Of a DNA stretch of 38,840 nucleotides, positions 7,916 through 15,842 are shown in pieces. The DNA comes from an uncultured Pseudomonadota bacterium (lineage in GTDB: Bacteria > Pseudomonadota > Gammaproteobacteria > Methylococcales > Methylomonadaceae): the NCBI GenBank assembly GCA_903928965.1, contig CAIYSZ010000113.1, positions 1 through 38,840 of the forward strand, read 5' to 3'. The stretch's first letter is position 1; each line of letters starts with the position of its first letter. The notes under the pieces are model-generated. The model was not told the DNA's origin. It saw nothing but the letters and a program-made list of their open reading frames with translations, and did no database searches. The translations under genes and the position numbers were made by a program.

Positions 7916-9361
7916 ATGCCCATATTAAATCAAGTTAAGCAAAATATTTTGCACGGTCGGCAGCTGGATACGGCGGACGTGGAGCGGGTGATGGCGTCGT
8001 TGTTGAGCGCGCCGGTGGATTTCGCCGATATTTATTTTCAATGCAGTCATTTCGAGTCGTGGTCTTTGGAGGGAGGTCTGATCAAGGAAGGCAATTTTTC
8101 CATTGAACAAGGCGCGGGCGTGCGGGTGGTCAGCGGCGAAAAAACCGGTTTTGCTTATAGCGATATCCTGGAGTTGCCGCAATTGTTGGCCGCCGCCGAG
8201 AATGTGAAAGCCATTGTGCGGCATGGGCAAAACGGGCGGGTGAAAGTCAGTTCCTTCGCCGCGCCGGAGCGGCAGGCTTTGTACGCGGCGGCCAATCCCT
8301 TGCTTTCCTTGCCGGATCAAGAAAAAATCGAGTTGATGTTGCGGCTGGATCGCGAAGCCCGGCGCTTGGACCCGCGCGTCGAGGAAGTCATGGTCAGCTT
8401 GTCGGCGGTATACGAGCAAGTGCTGATCGCCGATAGCGATGGCGGCTTGGCGGCGGATATACGTCCGTTGGTGCGTTTAAATGTCAGCGTGATCATGCAG
8501 GAGAACGGGCGGCGCGAGCAGGGTAGCATGGGCGGCGGCGCGCGCGCTGATTACGGCTTTTTTTTCGAGGAAGACCGGGCGATGGACTATGCGGCGGAAG
8601 CGGTGCGGCAGGCCAGCGTCAATTTGCAGGCCGGCGAGGCTCCAGCCGGGAATATGGTGGTGGTGCTGGGGCCGGGGTGGCCGGGAATTTTGCTGCACGA
8701 GGCCATAGGCCACGGCCTTGAGGGCGATTTTAACCGTAAGGGGACGTCGGCGTTCAGCGGGCGCATCGGCGAGCGGGTGGCTTCGCCTCTTTGCACGGTG
8801 GTGGATGACGGCGCGTTGCCGGGACGGCGCGGTTCTTTGAATATCGACGACGAGGGCGCGCCGACGCGGCGGACGGTGTTGATCGAGAACGGTGTGTTGA
8901 AAAATTATATGCAGGATAAGTTGAACGCGCGTTTGATGGGCTTGCCGCAAACCGGTAACGGCCGCCGCGAGTCTTATGCGCATGCGCCGATGCCCCGCAT
9001 GACCAACACTTATATGTTGCCGGGCGAGCATGCGCCGGAGGAGATTTTGGCTTCGGTGCAAAAAGGTTTGTATGCCAGTAATTTTGGCGGCGGTCAAGTG
9101 GATATTACTTCCGGCAAGTTTGTGTTTTCCGCCAGTGAGGCGTATTTGATCGAGAACGGTAAAATTACGCGTCCGGTTAAGGGCGCTACCTTGATCGGCA
9201 ACGGTCCGGACGTTTTGACCAAGGTGTCCATGGTCGGCAACGATATGCGTTTAGACAGTGGCGTCGGCACTTGCGGCAAGGACGGGCAAAGCGTGCCGGT
9301 GGGCGTGGGGCAGCCGACCTTGCGCATCGACGGGTTGACGGTAGGCGGCACCAGCGTTTAA
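7916..9361 (+). CDS. tldD: Metalloprotease TldD
   Basis: TldD is the zinc-bearing catalytic subunit of the TldD/TldE (PmbA) heterodimer, which degrades unfolded peptides and trims leaders of modified peptides such as microcin B17. The 481-residue protein carries the HEAIGH motif in [14 protein letters not shown] (two histidine zinc ligands) and, near the C-terminus, the conserved Cys in [11 protein letters not shown] expected as third ligand. ATG at 7916 is chosen over a TTG two codons upstream. pmbA follows after a short gap, so both subunits are encoded together here, whereas in E. coli the genes are apart. Confidence 0.95.
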   Translation: MPILNQVKQNILHGRQLDTADVERVMASLLSAPVDFADIYFQCSHFESWSLEGGLIKEGNFSIEQGAGVRVVSGEKTGFAYSDILELPQLLAAAENVKAIVRHGQNGRVKVSSFAAPERQALYAAANPLLSLPDQEKIELMLRLDREARRLDPRVEEVMVSLSAVYEQVLIADSDGGLAADIRPLVRLNVSVIMQENGRREQGSMGGGARADYGFFFEEDRAMDYAAEAVRQASVNLQAGEAPAGNMVVVLGPGWPGILLHEAIGHGLEGDFNRKGTSAFSGRIGERVASPLCTVVDDGALPGRRGSLNIDDEGAPTRRTVLIENGVLKNYMQDKLNARLMGLPQTGNGRRESYAHAPMPRMTNTYMLPGEHAPEEILASVQKGLYASNFGGGQVDITSGKFVFSASEAYLIENGKITRPVKGATLIGNGPDVLTKVSMVGNDMRLDSGVGTCGKDGQSVPVGVGQPTLRIDGLTVGGTSV

Positions 9362-9374
9362 TGTCCGGTGATGG

Positions 9375-10766
9375 ATGGCGGCGCGCGCTTTAATTTTTTA
9401 TAGAGATAGTATTTTGCAAAACCAAAATCAGATTAACCAATATCAAGACCGGATTAACGAATTTAAAGCTATCGTGCAGCAATTGCTGGACGAGGCGGCG
9501 CGGCAAGGCGCGAGCGCGGCTGAGGCGGCGTTGAGCGTGGACAATGGCTTGACCGCCAGCGTGCGCTTGGGCGAGGTGGAAACGGTGGAGCACCATTGCG
9601 ACCAGGGCTTGGGGGTGACGGTGTTTTTCGGTCGGCAAAAGGGTTCGGCCAGCACCAATGATTTGTCGCCCGCGTCATTGGCGGATACGGTGCGGGCGGC
9701 TTGTTCCATCGCTAGGCATACCAGCGGGGACGAATACGCCGGTTTGCCGGAGGCCGAGGATTTGGCGACCGAGTGCGTGGAGCTGGATTTGTATCACCCT
9801 TGGCAGGTGGACGCCGAGCAGGCGTTGCAGGTGGCGAAGGAGTGCGAGGATGCGGCGTTGGCGTTTAGCGCGGAGATTAATAATTCCGAAGGGGCGACGG
9901 TAAATTCGCACCACGGCGTCAGGGTGTTCGGTAATTCGCTGGGATTTTTACAGGGTTTGCACAGTAGCCGGCATTCCATTAGTTGCGCGGTGCTGGCTGG
10001 CGCGGGGGACCGGATGCAGCGGGATTTTTGGTACGCGGTGGCGCGCGATCCGGAGCGGTTGCAGGCGGCGCGCGAGATAGGCGAGAAGGCCGCGGCGCGT
10101 ACCGTGGCGCGGCTGGACGCGCGTTCGATCGGCACCCGGCAGTGTCCGGTGTTGTTTGCGCCGGAAACCGCCGTTAGTTTGATCGGGGCATTTATCGGGG
10201 CGGTGAGCGGCGGCAATTTGTATCGCAAGGCTTCTTTTTTGCTGGATGCGTTGGATAAACAGATTTTTCCGGATTTTGTTCGCATCGACGAGCAGCCGTT
10301 GTTGCCGGGCGGCATGGGCAGCGCCTGGTTCGACGCGGAAGGCGTGGCGACACGGGCGCGGGATTTGGTCAGCGGCGGGGTGTTGCGTTCGTATGTGTTG
10401 AGCAGTTATTCGGCGCGGAAATTGGGTTTGCGCACCACCGGTAACGCCGGCGGGGTGCACAATTTGATGGTGGCGGCGAACGGCCCGGATTTTGCCGGTA
10501 TGTTGCGCTTGTTGGGTACGGGTTTGTTGGTGACCGAGCTGATGGGGCAGGGCGTGAATCGGGTGACTGGGGATTATTCACGCGGCGCCTCCGGGTTTTG
10601 GGTGGAGAACGGCGAAATTCAATTTCCGGTGGAGGAGATTACCATCGCCGGTAATTTGAAGACTATGTTTCAGCAGATTACGGCGATAGGCGAGGATATC
10701 GATTACCGGGGGAATATCCGGGTAGGCTCTATTTTGGTTGAGCGCATGGCGGTGGCCGGGAATTAG
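9375..10766 (+). CDS. pmbA: Metalloprotease partner subunit PmbA/TldE
   Basis: PmbA (TldE) is the non-catalytic partner of TldD. The protein is about 463 residues from ATG 9375. It lacks the HExxxH motif, as the family does, and shows VRLGEVETVEHHCDQGLGVTVFFG, LMGQGVNRVTGDYSRGASGFWVENGEI and the C-terminal IRVGSILVERMAVAG typical of PmbA. The start is uncertain: ATG at 9375 is far from the first conserved residues, and a TTG at 9414 would give LQNQNQINQ as N-terminus. It begins 13 bases after the tldD stop, and the two genes are almost certainly one operon. Confidence 0.93.
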   Translation: MAARALIFYRDSILQNQNQINQYQDRINEFKAIVQQLLDEAARQGASAAEAALSVDNGLTASVRLGEVETVEHHCDQGLGVTVFFGRQKGSASTNDLSPASLADTVRAACSIARHTSGDEYAGLPEAEDLATECVELDLYHPWQVDAEQALQVAKECEDAALAFSAEINNSEGATVNSHHGVRVFGNSLGFLQGLHSSRHSISCAVLAGAGDRMQRDFWYAVARDPERLQAAREIGEKAAARTVARLDARSIGTRQCPVLFAPETAVSLIGAFIGAVSGGNLYRKASFLLDALDKQIFPDFVRIDEQPLLPGGMGSAWFDAEGVATRARDLVSGGVLRSYVLSSYSARKLGLRTTGNAGGVHNLMVAANGPDFAGMLRLLGTGLLVTELMGQGVNRVTGDYSRGASGFWVENGEIQFPVEEITIAGNLKTMFQQITAIGEDIDYRGNIRVGSILVERMAVAGN

Positions 10767-10803
10767 GTTTTGTCGCGCTAGTTCTTATGCTTAGGCGTGT
10801 TCG

Positions 10804-10867
10804 CGCTAGCCAAGATAAAAAGCTGTTGGTTCCGAGTCGGCCTTGGCAACCGGATGGTTGGCTAGCG
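10804..10867. repeat. Intergenic inverted repeat with a dispersed-repeat core
   Basis: CGCTAGCCAA (10804-10813) and TTGGCTAGCG (10858-10867) are perfect 10-base inverted copies. Between them lies a core GCTGTTGGT, seven bases, then CGGCCTTGGCAACCGG (10822-10853), which recurs with the same spacing at 15377-15408. The rest of the 250-base gap between pmbA and the beta-propeller gene holds only a 12-base CCAAGCGCTTGG palindrome and nothing recognisable as a gene. Confidence 0.6.
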
Positions 10868-11018
10868 TTGAGGTTTGTTCCGGATTGCACTGCCAGCCAA
10901 GCGCTTGGCCGGCGTCGAGGTTTGTACCGATTTGTATTGATGGCTCGTTTTTTACTTAGAATCCACGCATTTAATTAGTGGGTATTAATTTCAACGCTTT
11001 TTCCGACAGGGATTTTAA

Positions 11019-13031
11019 ATGAAAATTAAGATTCGCGTTTTGTTATGCCTGCTGTGTTGTTTAATGGCTGGCGCTGCCGAGGCCGAGGTTAGCATTACCC
11101 GGCGAGCGGGAGACAGTAATGGCGGTTTTGTTAATTCCGAGGAATTTGAGTTAAATAAATCCAATGTGAATTCTAAGACATTCGGTTTGTTAAACAGTTT
11201 GGATATCGACGCCAAGGTGGAGGCGCAGCCGCTACTGTTGGCCAATGCGATCAATGGCCGGGATGATTTGCTGATTATCGCCACCATGAAAAACGAAATC
11301 ATTGGCGTCAACGCCCGCACCTTGCGGCCGGTGTATCAGGTTAAGCTGGGTGAAGGCCTAGGCCATGAAGTAGTGTTGCCCGACGCGGACGAACGGCATG
11401 GCATGGATGTTTTGAAACATACCCCGACCTGGGGCATTTCCGCCACGCCGGTGATTGATCCTAAAACCAATACCTTGTTCGTGGCGGCGTGGCTGACCAA
11501 GGATGACAATAATGCCTTGCGCGATTATTGGATATTCGCCCTTGATCCCTTGACCGGAAAGCCTAAATCGCATTCGGCCGAGCCGGTGCGAGTGGAAGGC
11601 ATTTCGCAGGAAGGCAATGGTTGTGAATTTAACGATGCGCTGGCGGTGTATACCATGGACGGTCGCCGAGAGCAGTTTGTTTATCCTAAATTGCGCGCTG
11701 GTTTGGGTTTGACTAGCAATAATGGACTGGTGCTGGCATTTACCGCCAATAGCGAAGCGCCGGCCGCGAACAATCCCGAGCCTGAGGCGCAAACCCTGCG
11801 GAATAATCCGCACGGCTTTGTGTTTGCCTATGATACGCGCGGTTTGCTGGGGGAAGCGGATTTTTCGCGGACGCCGGCTGTTTTTTGCACCACCGGTTTC
11901 GCCGGTTGGGGCGCGGGCATTTCCCAGGCTGGGGCCGCGCCGGCGATTGAGTTCACGGATATTTTCGTGTCCACCGGCAGAGGCTCCGCTAGCCCCAATG
12001 ATGTCGATTTGGCGGAAAGCTTGATTAAACTGGTGTTTATTCCCAATGAATCCGGCGAGCGTCCGCAATTGGCGAAGCTGGATTTTTTCAAGGCTTTTTT
12101 AGACCGTCCTAGCCCCGATGGCTGTTTGTGGAGTGATAGCGATACGGCCGCTTCTTGCGGCCGCGCGGCGGCGGGTCAGCTCGGCGCGGACTGGGATTTC
12201 GGCGCGGACGGGCCGATTTTGGCACCGGGTTCCGGTCTTTTGTTGCAAGGTTCGCGGGACGGAGTTATTTATTCCTTTGACCGGACCGATTTGGGTAAAA
12301 CCGATCACTATAAGCATTTGTGGTCTGAGCCGCCGTTGATTGCGACCTATGACGGCGGTTATGCCAACGAGAATTTGCAGCGGGCGGAAAATTTGAATCG
12401 CAATCTGGCCGGCGGGGATACGCCGGACGGTTTGCGGCACTCGATTCAAGCCATGGCGGTGGCGCAGCACGATAAGCAAAGCGGCATTTTTTATGTCTGG
12501 GGCGAAAATTCCAATCTTAAGGCCTATGACTTTTACGCCAGTAAGGGGCTACGGCCGCAGTTGCGGGCCGAAGGCGACGAGAAGGCGGCCAAGATTGATG
12601 TTCCGTCCGGCGGCTTGGCGGGAGGATTGTTAAGTTTGTCCGGCAAGCCATTTCTGGAAACTAATTTTAGGTTTGCGCTGGATTATGAATCGGCGATCGT
12701 GTGGGCGGTGTACCCGGTTTCCAATGGCGGCAATGGTTTTGCGGAAGGGCGGTTGGTGGCGTATGACGCCAGCGGCTTTGTCGACAAAAAGCTAAAGCGT
12801 TTGTTTAGAACCGGCGATGATTATTCCGGCGGCCTGGGGCTGATGTCGGAGTTGATTCCGCCGATGGTGGCCAATGGCCGGGTGTATGTGATGACTTACC
12901 GCGCCGGAAACGATGCGCATTGCACGCCGGTTCCGGGGGCGGCGCTGCCGGTATGCAGCCAATTGCAGGTGTTCGGCTTGACGAAACAGGAGCTTAAGCG
13001 GCACGGCCGGCGCGCGAGGCGCGGGAAATAA
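11019..13031 (+). CDS. Secreted beta-propeller (PQQ-like repeat) protein of unknown function
   Basis: The 670-residue protein has a clear signal peptide (KIKIRVLLCLLCCLMAG, cleavage near AEAEV), so it is exported. Blade-like repeats recur along it: LLIIATMKNEIIGVNARTL, TPVIDPKTNTLFVAAW, DYWIFALDPLTGK, GFVFAYDTRGL, GLLLQGSRDGVIYSFDRTD and EGRLVAYDASG. These resemble PQQ-like or quinoprotein-like beta-propellers in which each blade ends in a short strand naming what is read or shown. I see no complete tryptophan-docking pattern or quinoprotein catalytic signature, so PQQ binding is not claimed. The C-terminus is basic. An AGGGA box seven bases before the ATG supports the start. It is transcribed alone, convergent with sseA. 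Confidence 0.7.
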   Translation: MKIKIRVLLCLLCCLMAGAAEAEVSITRRAGDSNGGFVNSEEFELNKSNVNSKTFGLLNSLDIDAKVEAQPLLLANAINGRDDLLIIATMKNEIIGVNARTLRPVYQVKLGEGLGHEVVLPDADERHGMDVLKHTPTWGISATPVIDPKTNTLFVAAWLTKDDNNALRDYWIFALDPLTGKPKSHSAEPVRVEGISQEGNGCEFNDALAVYTMDGRREQFVYPKLRAGLGLTSNNGLVLAFTANSEAPAANNPEPEAQTLRNNPHGFVFAYDTRGLLGEADFSRTPAVFCTTGFAGWGAGISQAGAAPAIEFTDIFVSTGRGSASPNDVDLAESLIKLVFIPNESGERPQLAKLDFFKAFLDRPSPDGCLWSDSDTAASCGRAAAGQLGADWDFGADGPILAPGSGLLLQGSRDGVIYSFDRTDLGKTDHYKHLWSEPPLIATYDGGYANENLQRAENLNRNLAGGDTPDGLRHSIQAMAVAQHDKQSGIFYVWGENSNLKAYDFYASKGLRPQLRAEGDEKAAKIDVPSGGLAGGLLSLSGKPFLETNFRFALDYESAIVWAVYPVSNGGNGFAEGRLVAYDASGFVDKKLKRLFRTGDDYSGGLGLMSELIPPMVANGRVYVMTYRAGNDAHCTPVPGAALPVCSQLQVFGLTKQELKRHGRRARRGK

Positions 13032-13043
13032 TTTGGATGAAGC

Positions 13044-13892
13044 TTAGCCTTCGCGCGACACGGCGCGGTTACGGTTGCTGATCCAGTCGCTCCAGGAGCC
13101 GGCGTAAAGTTTAGCGCCGCTTAGGCCGGCGTGTTCCATGGCCAGTAGGTTGTGGCAGGCGGTGACGCCGGAGCCGCACATATTTACCACTTGCTTGGGC
13201 GAGGCGTTTCCTATCAGTTGTGTGAATTGGGCGCGTAGTTGCTCCGGCGGCAAAAATGCGCCGTCGGCGGCCAGATTGCGTTGCAACGGCCGGTTGATGG
13301 CCTTGGGCACGTGGCCGGCTACCGGGTCTATCGGTTCCACTTTGCCGGCGTAGCGTTCCGGAGTTCTGGCGTCGATGAGGATGATGCGGCGTGCGGCTAG
13401 GGCATTTTCCACTTCCGTGGCGGTGAGCCAAGCCTTTTCGTCCAGATAGGGGCGGAAATGGGCCGGGGCGATGACGGGCAGAGCCGTGGTTACTGGGAAA
13501 CCGCTACGGTTCCAGGCTTGCAGACCGCCGTCCAGCACTGCAACGTGTTCGTGGCCCAGGGTGCGCAGCAGCCACCACAACCGGCCGGCGAACGCGCCGC
13601 CGGCGTCGTCATAGACCACGACTTGACTGCGGTTAGTTACGCCCCAGGCGCCAATTTTTTGGCTGAGCAGTTTGAAATTCGGCAGCGGGTGGCGGCCGGT
13701 TAGGGTTGTGGGTTGTGAGGACAGGTCGCGGTTCAGGTCGGCGTAGCGGGCGCGGGGGATGTGGCCGAATCGGTAGTTTTTGAAGCCGAGTTCGGGTTCA
13801 GCCAAGGAAAAGCGGCAGTCAATGATGATCCACTGCGGGTTTTGCAGTTGCGCCGCCAGCGCCGCCGCGGGGATAAGCGTTGTGTATGCCAT
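13044..13892 (-). CDS. sseA: 3-mercaptopyruvate sulfurtransferase SseA (rhodanese family)
   Basis: SseA transfers sulfur from 3-mercaptopyruvate (or thiosulfate) to an acceptor through a cysteine persulfide. The 282-residue protein has two tandem rhodanese domains: an inactive one (IIDCRFSLAEPELG, VVYDDAGGAFAGRLWWLLRTLGH) and an active one (LIDARTPERYAGKVEPIDPVAGHVPKA). The catalytic loop is CGSGVTA near residue 239, the variant typical of mercaptopyruvate rather than thiosulfate transferases. It follows a quinone oxidoreductase gene with only a one-base gap and is likely co-transcribed with it. Confidence 0.93.
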   Translation of the reverse strand: MAYTTLIPAAALAAQLQNPQWIIIDCRFSLAEPELGFKNYRFGHIPRARYADLNRDLSSQPTTLTGRHPLPNFKLLSQKIGAWGVTNRSQVVVYDDAGGAFAGRLWWLLRTLGHEHVAVLDGGLQAWNRSGFPVTTALPVIAPAHFRPYLDEKAWLTATEVENALAARRIILIDARTPERYAGKVEPIDPVAGHVPKAINRPLQRNLAADGAFLPPEQLRAQFTQLIGNASPKQVVNMCGSGVTACHNLLAMEHAGLSGAKLYAGSWSDWISNRNRAVSREG

Positions 13893-13893
13893 G

Positions 13894-14874
13894 TCAGACC
13901 TCCAATATAATTTTACCGAAATGTTGGCCGCCGCTTAGGCGCGCGTGCGCGGCTTCTGCTTCCGCCAACGGATAGATACTGTCAATTATAGGTTTTATTT
14001 CGCCGCGGGCGAATAAGGGCCACACGTGTTGCCGAAGTTGGCGGGCTATTTCAGCCTTTAGGGCTGGATCGCGGCCGCGCAGTGTGGAACCGGTGATGGT
14101 CAGGCGTTTTTGCATGACGCGCCACAGGTTGATCTCGGCTTTGACGCCGCCTTGCACCGAGACTTGCGCCAGTCGGCCTTCCTCGGCTAGGCAGGCGAGG
14201 TTTTTAGGAAAATAATCGCCGCCGATGATGTCCATGATCAGATTGACGCCACGGCCTTGGGTCAAATCAGCAACCGCCTCTACGAAGTCTTGCGCGCGGT
14301 AGTCGATGGCGGCGTCCGCGCCTAGCGCCAGGCAGCGGGCGCATTTTTCCGCGCCGCCGGCGGTGGTGAATACCGCGGCTCCGAAGGCCTTGGCCAATTG
14401 AATGGCGGCGACGCCAATGCCGCCGCCGCCGCCGTGGATTAAGACGCTTTCGCCGGCCTTAAGGCCGCCGCGCATGAATAGGTTATACCAGACGGTGAAA
14501 TAGGTTTCCGGCAGGCTGGCCGCTTGCAGCCAGTTAAGGCCTGCCGGCGGCGGCAGGCAGGAGCCGGCGGCGGCGACGCCGTATTCGGCGTAGCCGCCGC
14601 CGGTTAGCAGGGCGCAAACGGCGTCGCCTATATGCCAGTCAGCTACGTCCGGGCCTAGGGCTACGATTTCCCCGGCGGCTTCCAGGCCGAGTATAGGCGA
14701 TGCGCCGGGCGGCGGCGGGTAGCCGCCTTGGCGCTGCATCAGGTCGGGCCGATTCACGCCGGCGGCGTGGATTTTGAGCAATACTTGGCCGGCGGCCGGT
14801 TCCGGCGTCGGGTGCTGGCCTAGTTGCAGGCGGTTGCCGCCTTCAGCGTTTGGGATGATGTTTATGGCTTGCAT
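13894..14874 (-). CDS. NAD(P)H quinone oxidoreductase, PIG3-like MDR family
   Basis: This is a medium-chain dehydrogenase/reductase without catalytic zinc, of the quinone oxidoreductase (PIG3/QOR) type, which reduces quinones with NADPH. The 326-residue protein shows the N-terminal GroES-like domain (VLLKIHAAGVNRPDLMQRQGGYPPPPGAS, LGLEAAGEI). The Rossmann nucleotide site is VLIHGGGGGIGVAAIQLAK, and LMDIIGGDYF follows. The final KIILEV is typical. The predicted physiological substrate is unknown. Its start codon lies inside the truncated parE reading frame, so the parD-parE remnant and this gene share their junction. Confidence 0.9.
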   Translation of the reverse strand: MQAINIIPNAEGGNRLQLGQHPTPEPAAGQVLLKIHAAGVNRPDLMQRQGGYPPPPGASPILGLEAAGEIVALGPDVADWHIGDAVCALLTGGGYAEYGVAAAGSCLPPPAGLNWLQAASLPETYFTVWYNLFMRGGLKAGESVLIHGGGGGIGVAAIQLAKAFGAAVFTTAGGAEKCARCLALGADAAIDYRAQDFVEAVADLTQGRGVNLIMDIIGGDYFPKNLACLAEEGRLAQVSVQGGVKAEINLWRVMQKRLTITGSTLRGRDPALKAEIARQLRQHVWPLFARGEIKPIIDSIYPLAEAEAAHARLSGGQHFGKIILEV

Positions 14875-15002
14875 GAGGGCGGTTGCGTTTCCTGAATCCG
14901 GTCAAGATATTTATCGGCATTGATAAGGTTATCCTGGGCGATATACCACCAGATTTCATCAAGATCGTTTACGGCCTCTGGCCTGATTAGCAAACGTGGC
15001 AT
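14862..15002 (-). pseudogene. Truncated ParE/RelE-type toxin
   Basis: The minus-strand frame from ATG 15000-15002 reads MPRLLIRPEAVNDLDEIWWY, then IAQDNLINADKYLDRIQETQ and a short unrelated tail before TAA at 14862-14864. It matches the N-terminal half of ParE toxins (R-P-x-A-x-x-D-L-x-E-I). At 46 residues it is about half the usual length, and it lacks the C-terminal strands that carry the active surface. It starts six bases after the parD stop, the normal antitoxin-toxin order. The end overlaps the start of the quinone oxidoreductase gene. A deletion has probably fused the toxin 5' half to that gene. Confidence 0.85.
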
Positions 15003-15008
15003 TATATT

Positions 15009-15269
15009 TTATGCTTGCTTTTGCAGTTCGGCAAGCCGTTGACGGCCTTTGGCCTTGATTTCGTCCATATCTAATGGGACTGGTTCTCCGCTGTCTATTC
15101 CTTTTTGGATTTCACTCCGCAATTCATCCAATCGCAAAGCCCTTAACTGGTCGCGCTCTTCTAAAAGAAGTAATGCCTCGCGCAAGACTTCACTTACGGA
15201 AGTGTAAAGACCGCTATTAACCTTGGCCTTTATTAGTGCTTCAAAATGCGGGTCAAGAGAAATGTTCAT
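15009..15269 (-). CDS. parD: ParD-like antitoxin
   Basis: ParD-type antitoxins are ribbon-helix-helix DNA-binding proteins that neutralise ParE. The 86-residue protein begins MNISLDPHFEALIKAKVNSG and continues YTSVSEVLREALLLLEERD, the typical RHH plus helix pattern. A charged C-terminal tail follows that would wrap the toxin. ATG at 15267-15269 is chosen over upstream ATGs because it gives the family start. The toxin partner next door is truncated, so this antitoxin is functionally orphaned here, though it could still neutralise related toxins elsewhere. Confidence 0.85.
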   Translation of the reverse strand: MNISLDPHFEALIKAKVNSGLYTSVSEVLREALLLLEERDQLRALRLDELRSEIQKGIDSGEPVPLDMDEIKAKGRQRLAELQKQA

Positions 15270-15376
15270 GGTTAGAATCCTTATGTGGCTACGCATAGCC
15301 GATTTTAGCAAAAATTGTTATTTTAGATGGCTGGTTATTCGTGAAGATGCATGTAGGTCGCGGCAGCAAGGTAAAG

Positions 15377-15408
15377 GCTGTTGGTGTAAAGCCGGCCTTG
15401 GCAACCGG
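15377..15408. repeat. Second copy of the dispersed intergenic core
   Basis: GCTGTTGGT (15377-15385), seven variable bases, then CGGCCTTGGCAACCGG (15393-15408) repeats the arrangement at 10822-10853: 25 identical positions with the same spacing. It lies in the gap upstream of parD. Confidence 0.6.
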
Positions 15409-15444
15409 CGGCGTCCGTCGGGGCGCGCCGTGAACCCGTCCGTG

Positions 15445-15480
15445 GGGGCTGTAGCCCGCATCCATGAGGGCTACAGCCCC
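15445..15480. repeat. REP-like perfect hairpin
   Basis: GGGGCTGTAGCCC (15445-15457) and GGGCTACAGCCCC (15468-15480) form a perfect 13-base-pair stem around GCATCCATGA. The flanking GCGCGCCGTGAACCCGTCCGT resembles a known dispersed repeat of methanotroph and related genomes whose stem varies while the flanks persist. No T run follows, so it is not a clear terminator. Confidence 0.6.
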
Positions 15481-15709
15481 GCTAACCGCCCCCGGCCGCC
15501 AAGGCCTTGGGCGGCTGGTTTACGGTGGTTTGTCTTGGCTAAGATTTGTAGCCAGTTATTGTCTGTCTTGTCTATTTATTCTGTTGGGGTGTTACCGTTT
15601 TAAGTAGAAAGGCCGAGTTTTTTCTTGTTCATCCCTTACAGACTTTAAATTTTTCCAGCGGACCATAGGCCGAGCCTGGGTTGTAGCTAAATTTTAAAAA
15701 AACTATTGA

Positions 15710-15728
15710 TTTTTTTTTTTTTTTTTTT
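15710..15728. other. Nineteen-base T homopolymer
   Basis: An unbroken run of 19 T residues lies in the AT-rich leader about 115 bases before the secreted-protein gene at 15843. Runs this long are rare in bacterial DNA and slip easily in replication and in sequencing, so the true length is uncertain. The rest of the 15481-15842 interval holds nothing else that I recognise. Confidence 0.9.
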
Positions 15729-15842
15729 GTTATAAACAAGTGGCCTCAGTTGTTTTGAGGGTATGGATGCTTGGTTCTTAAACTAATTCATTCTACTTAA
15801 TTTGATTTTATTGCGCCATTAATAAATATTAGGTGTTAAATT

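Noticed and set aside
10787-10978. 63-codon plus-strand open frame after pmbA
   Set aside because: It spans the repeat-bearing gap, has no family resemblance, and its sequence is explained by the inverted and dispersed repeats.
11019-13031. PQQ-dependent alcohol or glucose dehydrogenase
   Set aside because: The blades look quinoprotein-like, but no adjacent-cysteine disulfide, metal-ligand set or catalytic Asp pattern of those dehydrogenases could be placed, so only a propeller fold is claimed.
4212-14874. Sulfur-metabolism cluster linking the TauE-like exporter and SseA
   Set aside because: They are 8 kb apart on the same strand with unrelated plus-strand genes between them, so no functional link is supported.
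15223-15603. 126-codon plus-strand open frame opposite parD
   Set aside because: It overlaps the antitoxin start on the other strand and runs through the dispersed repeat and the perfect hairpin, so it is a shadow of repeat sequence.
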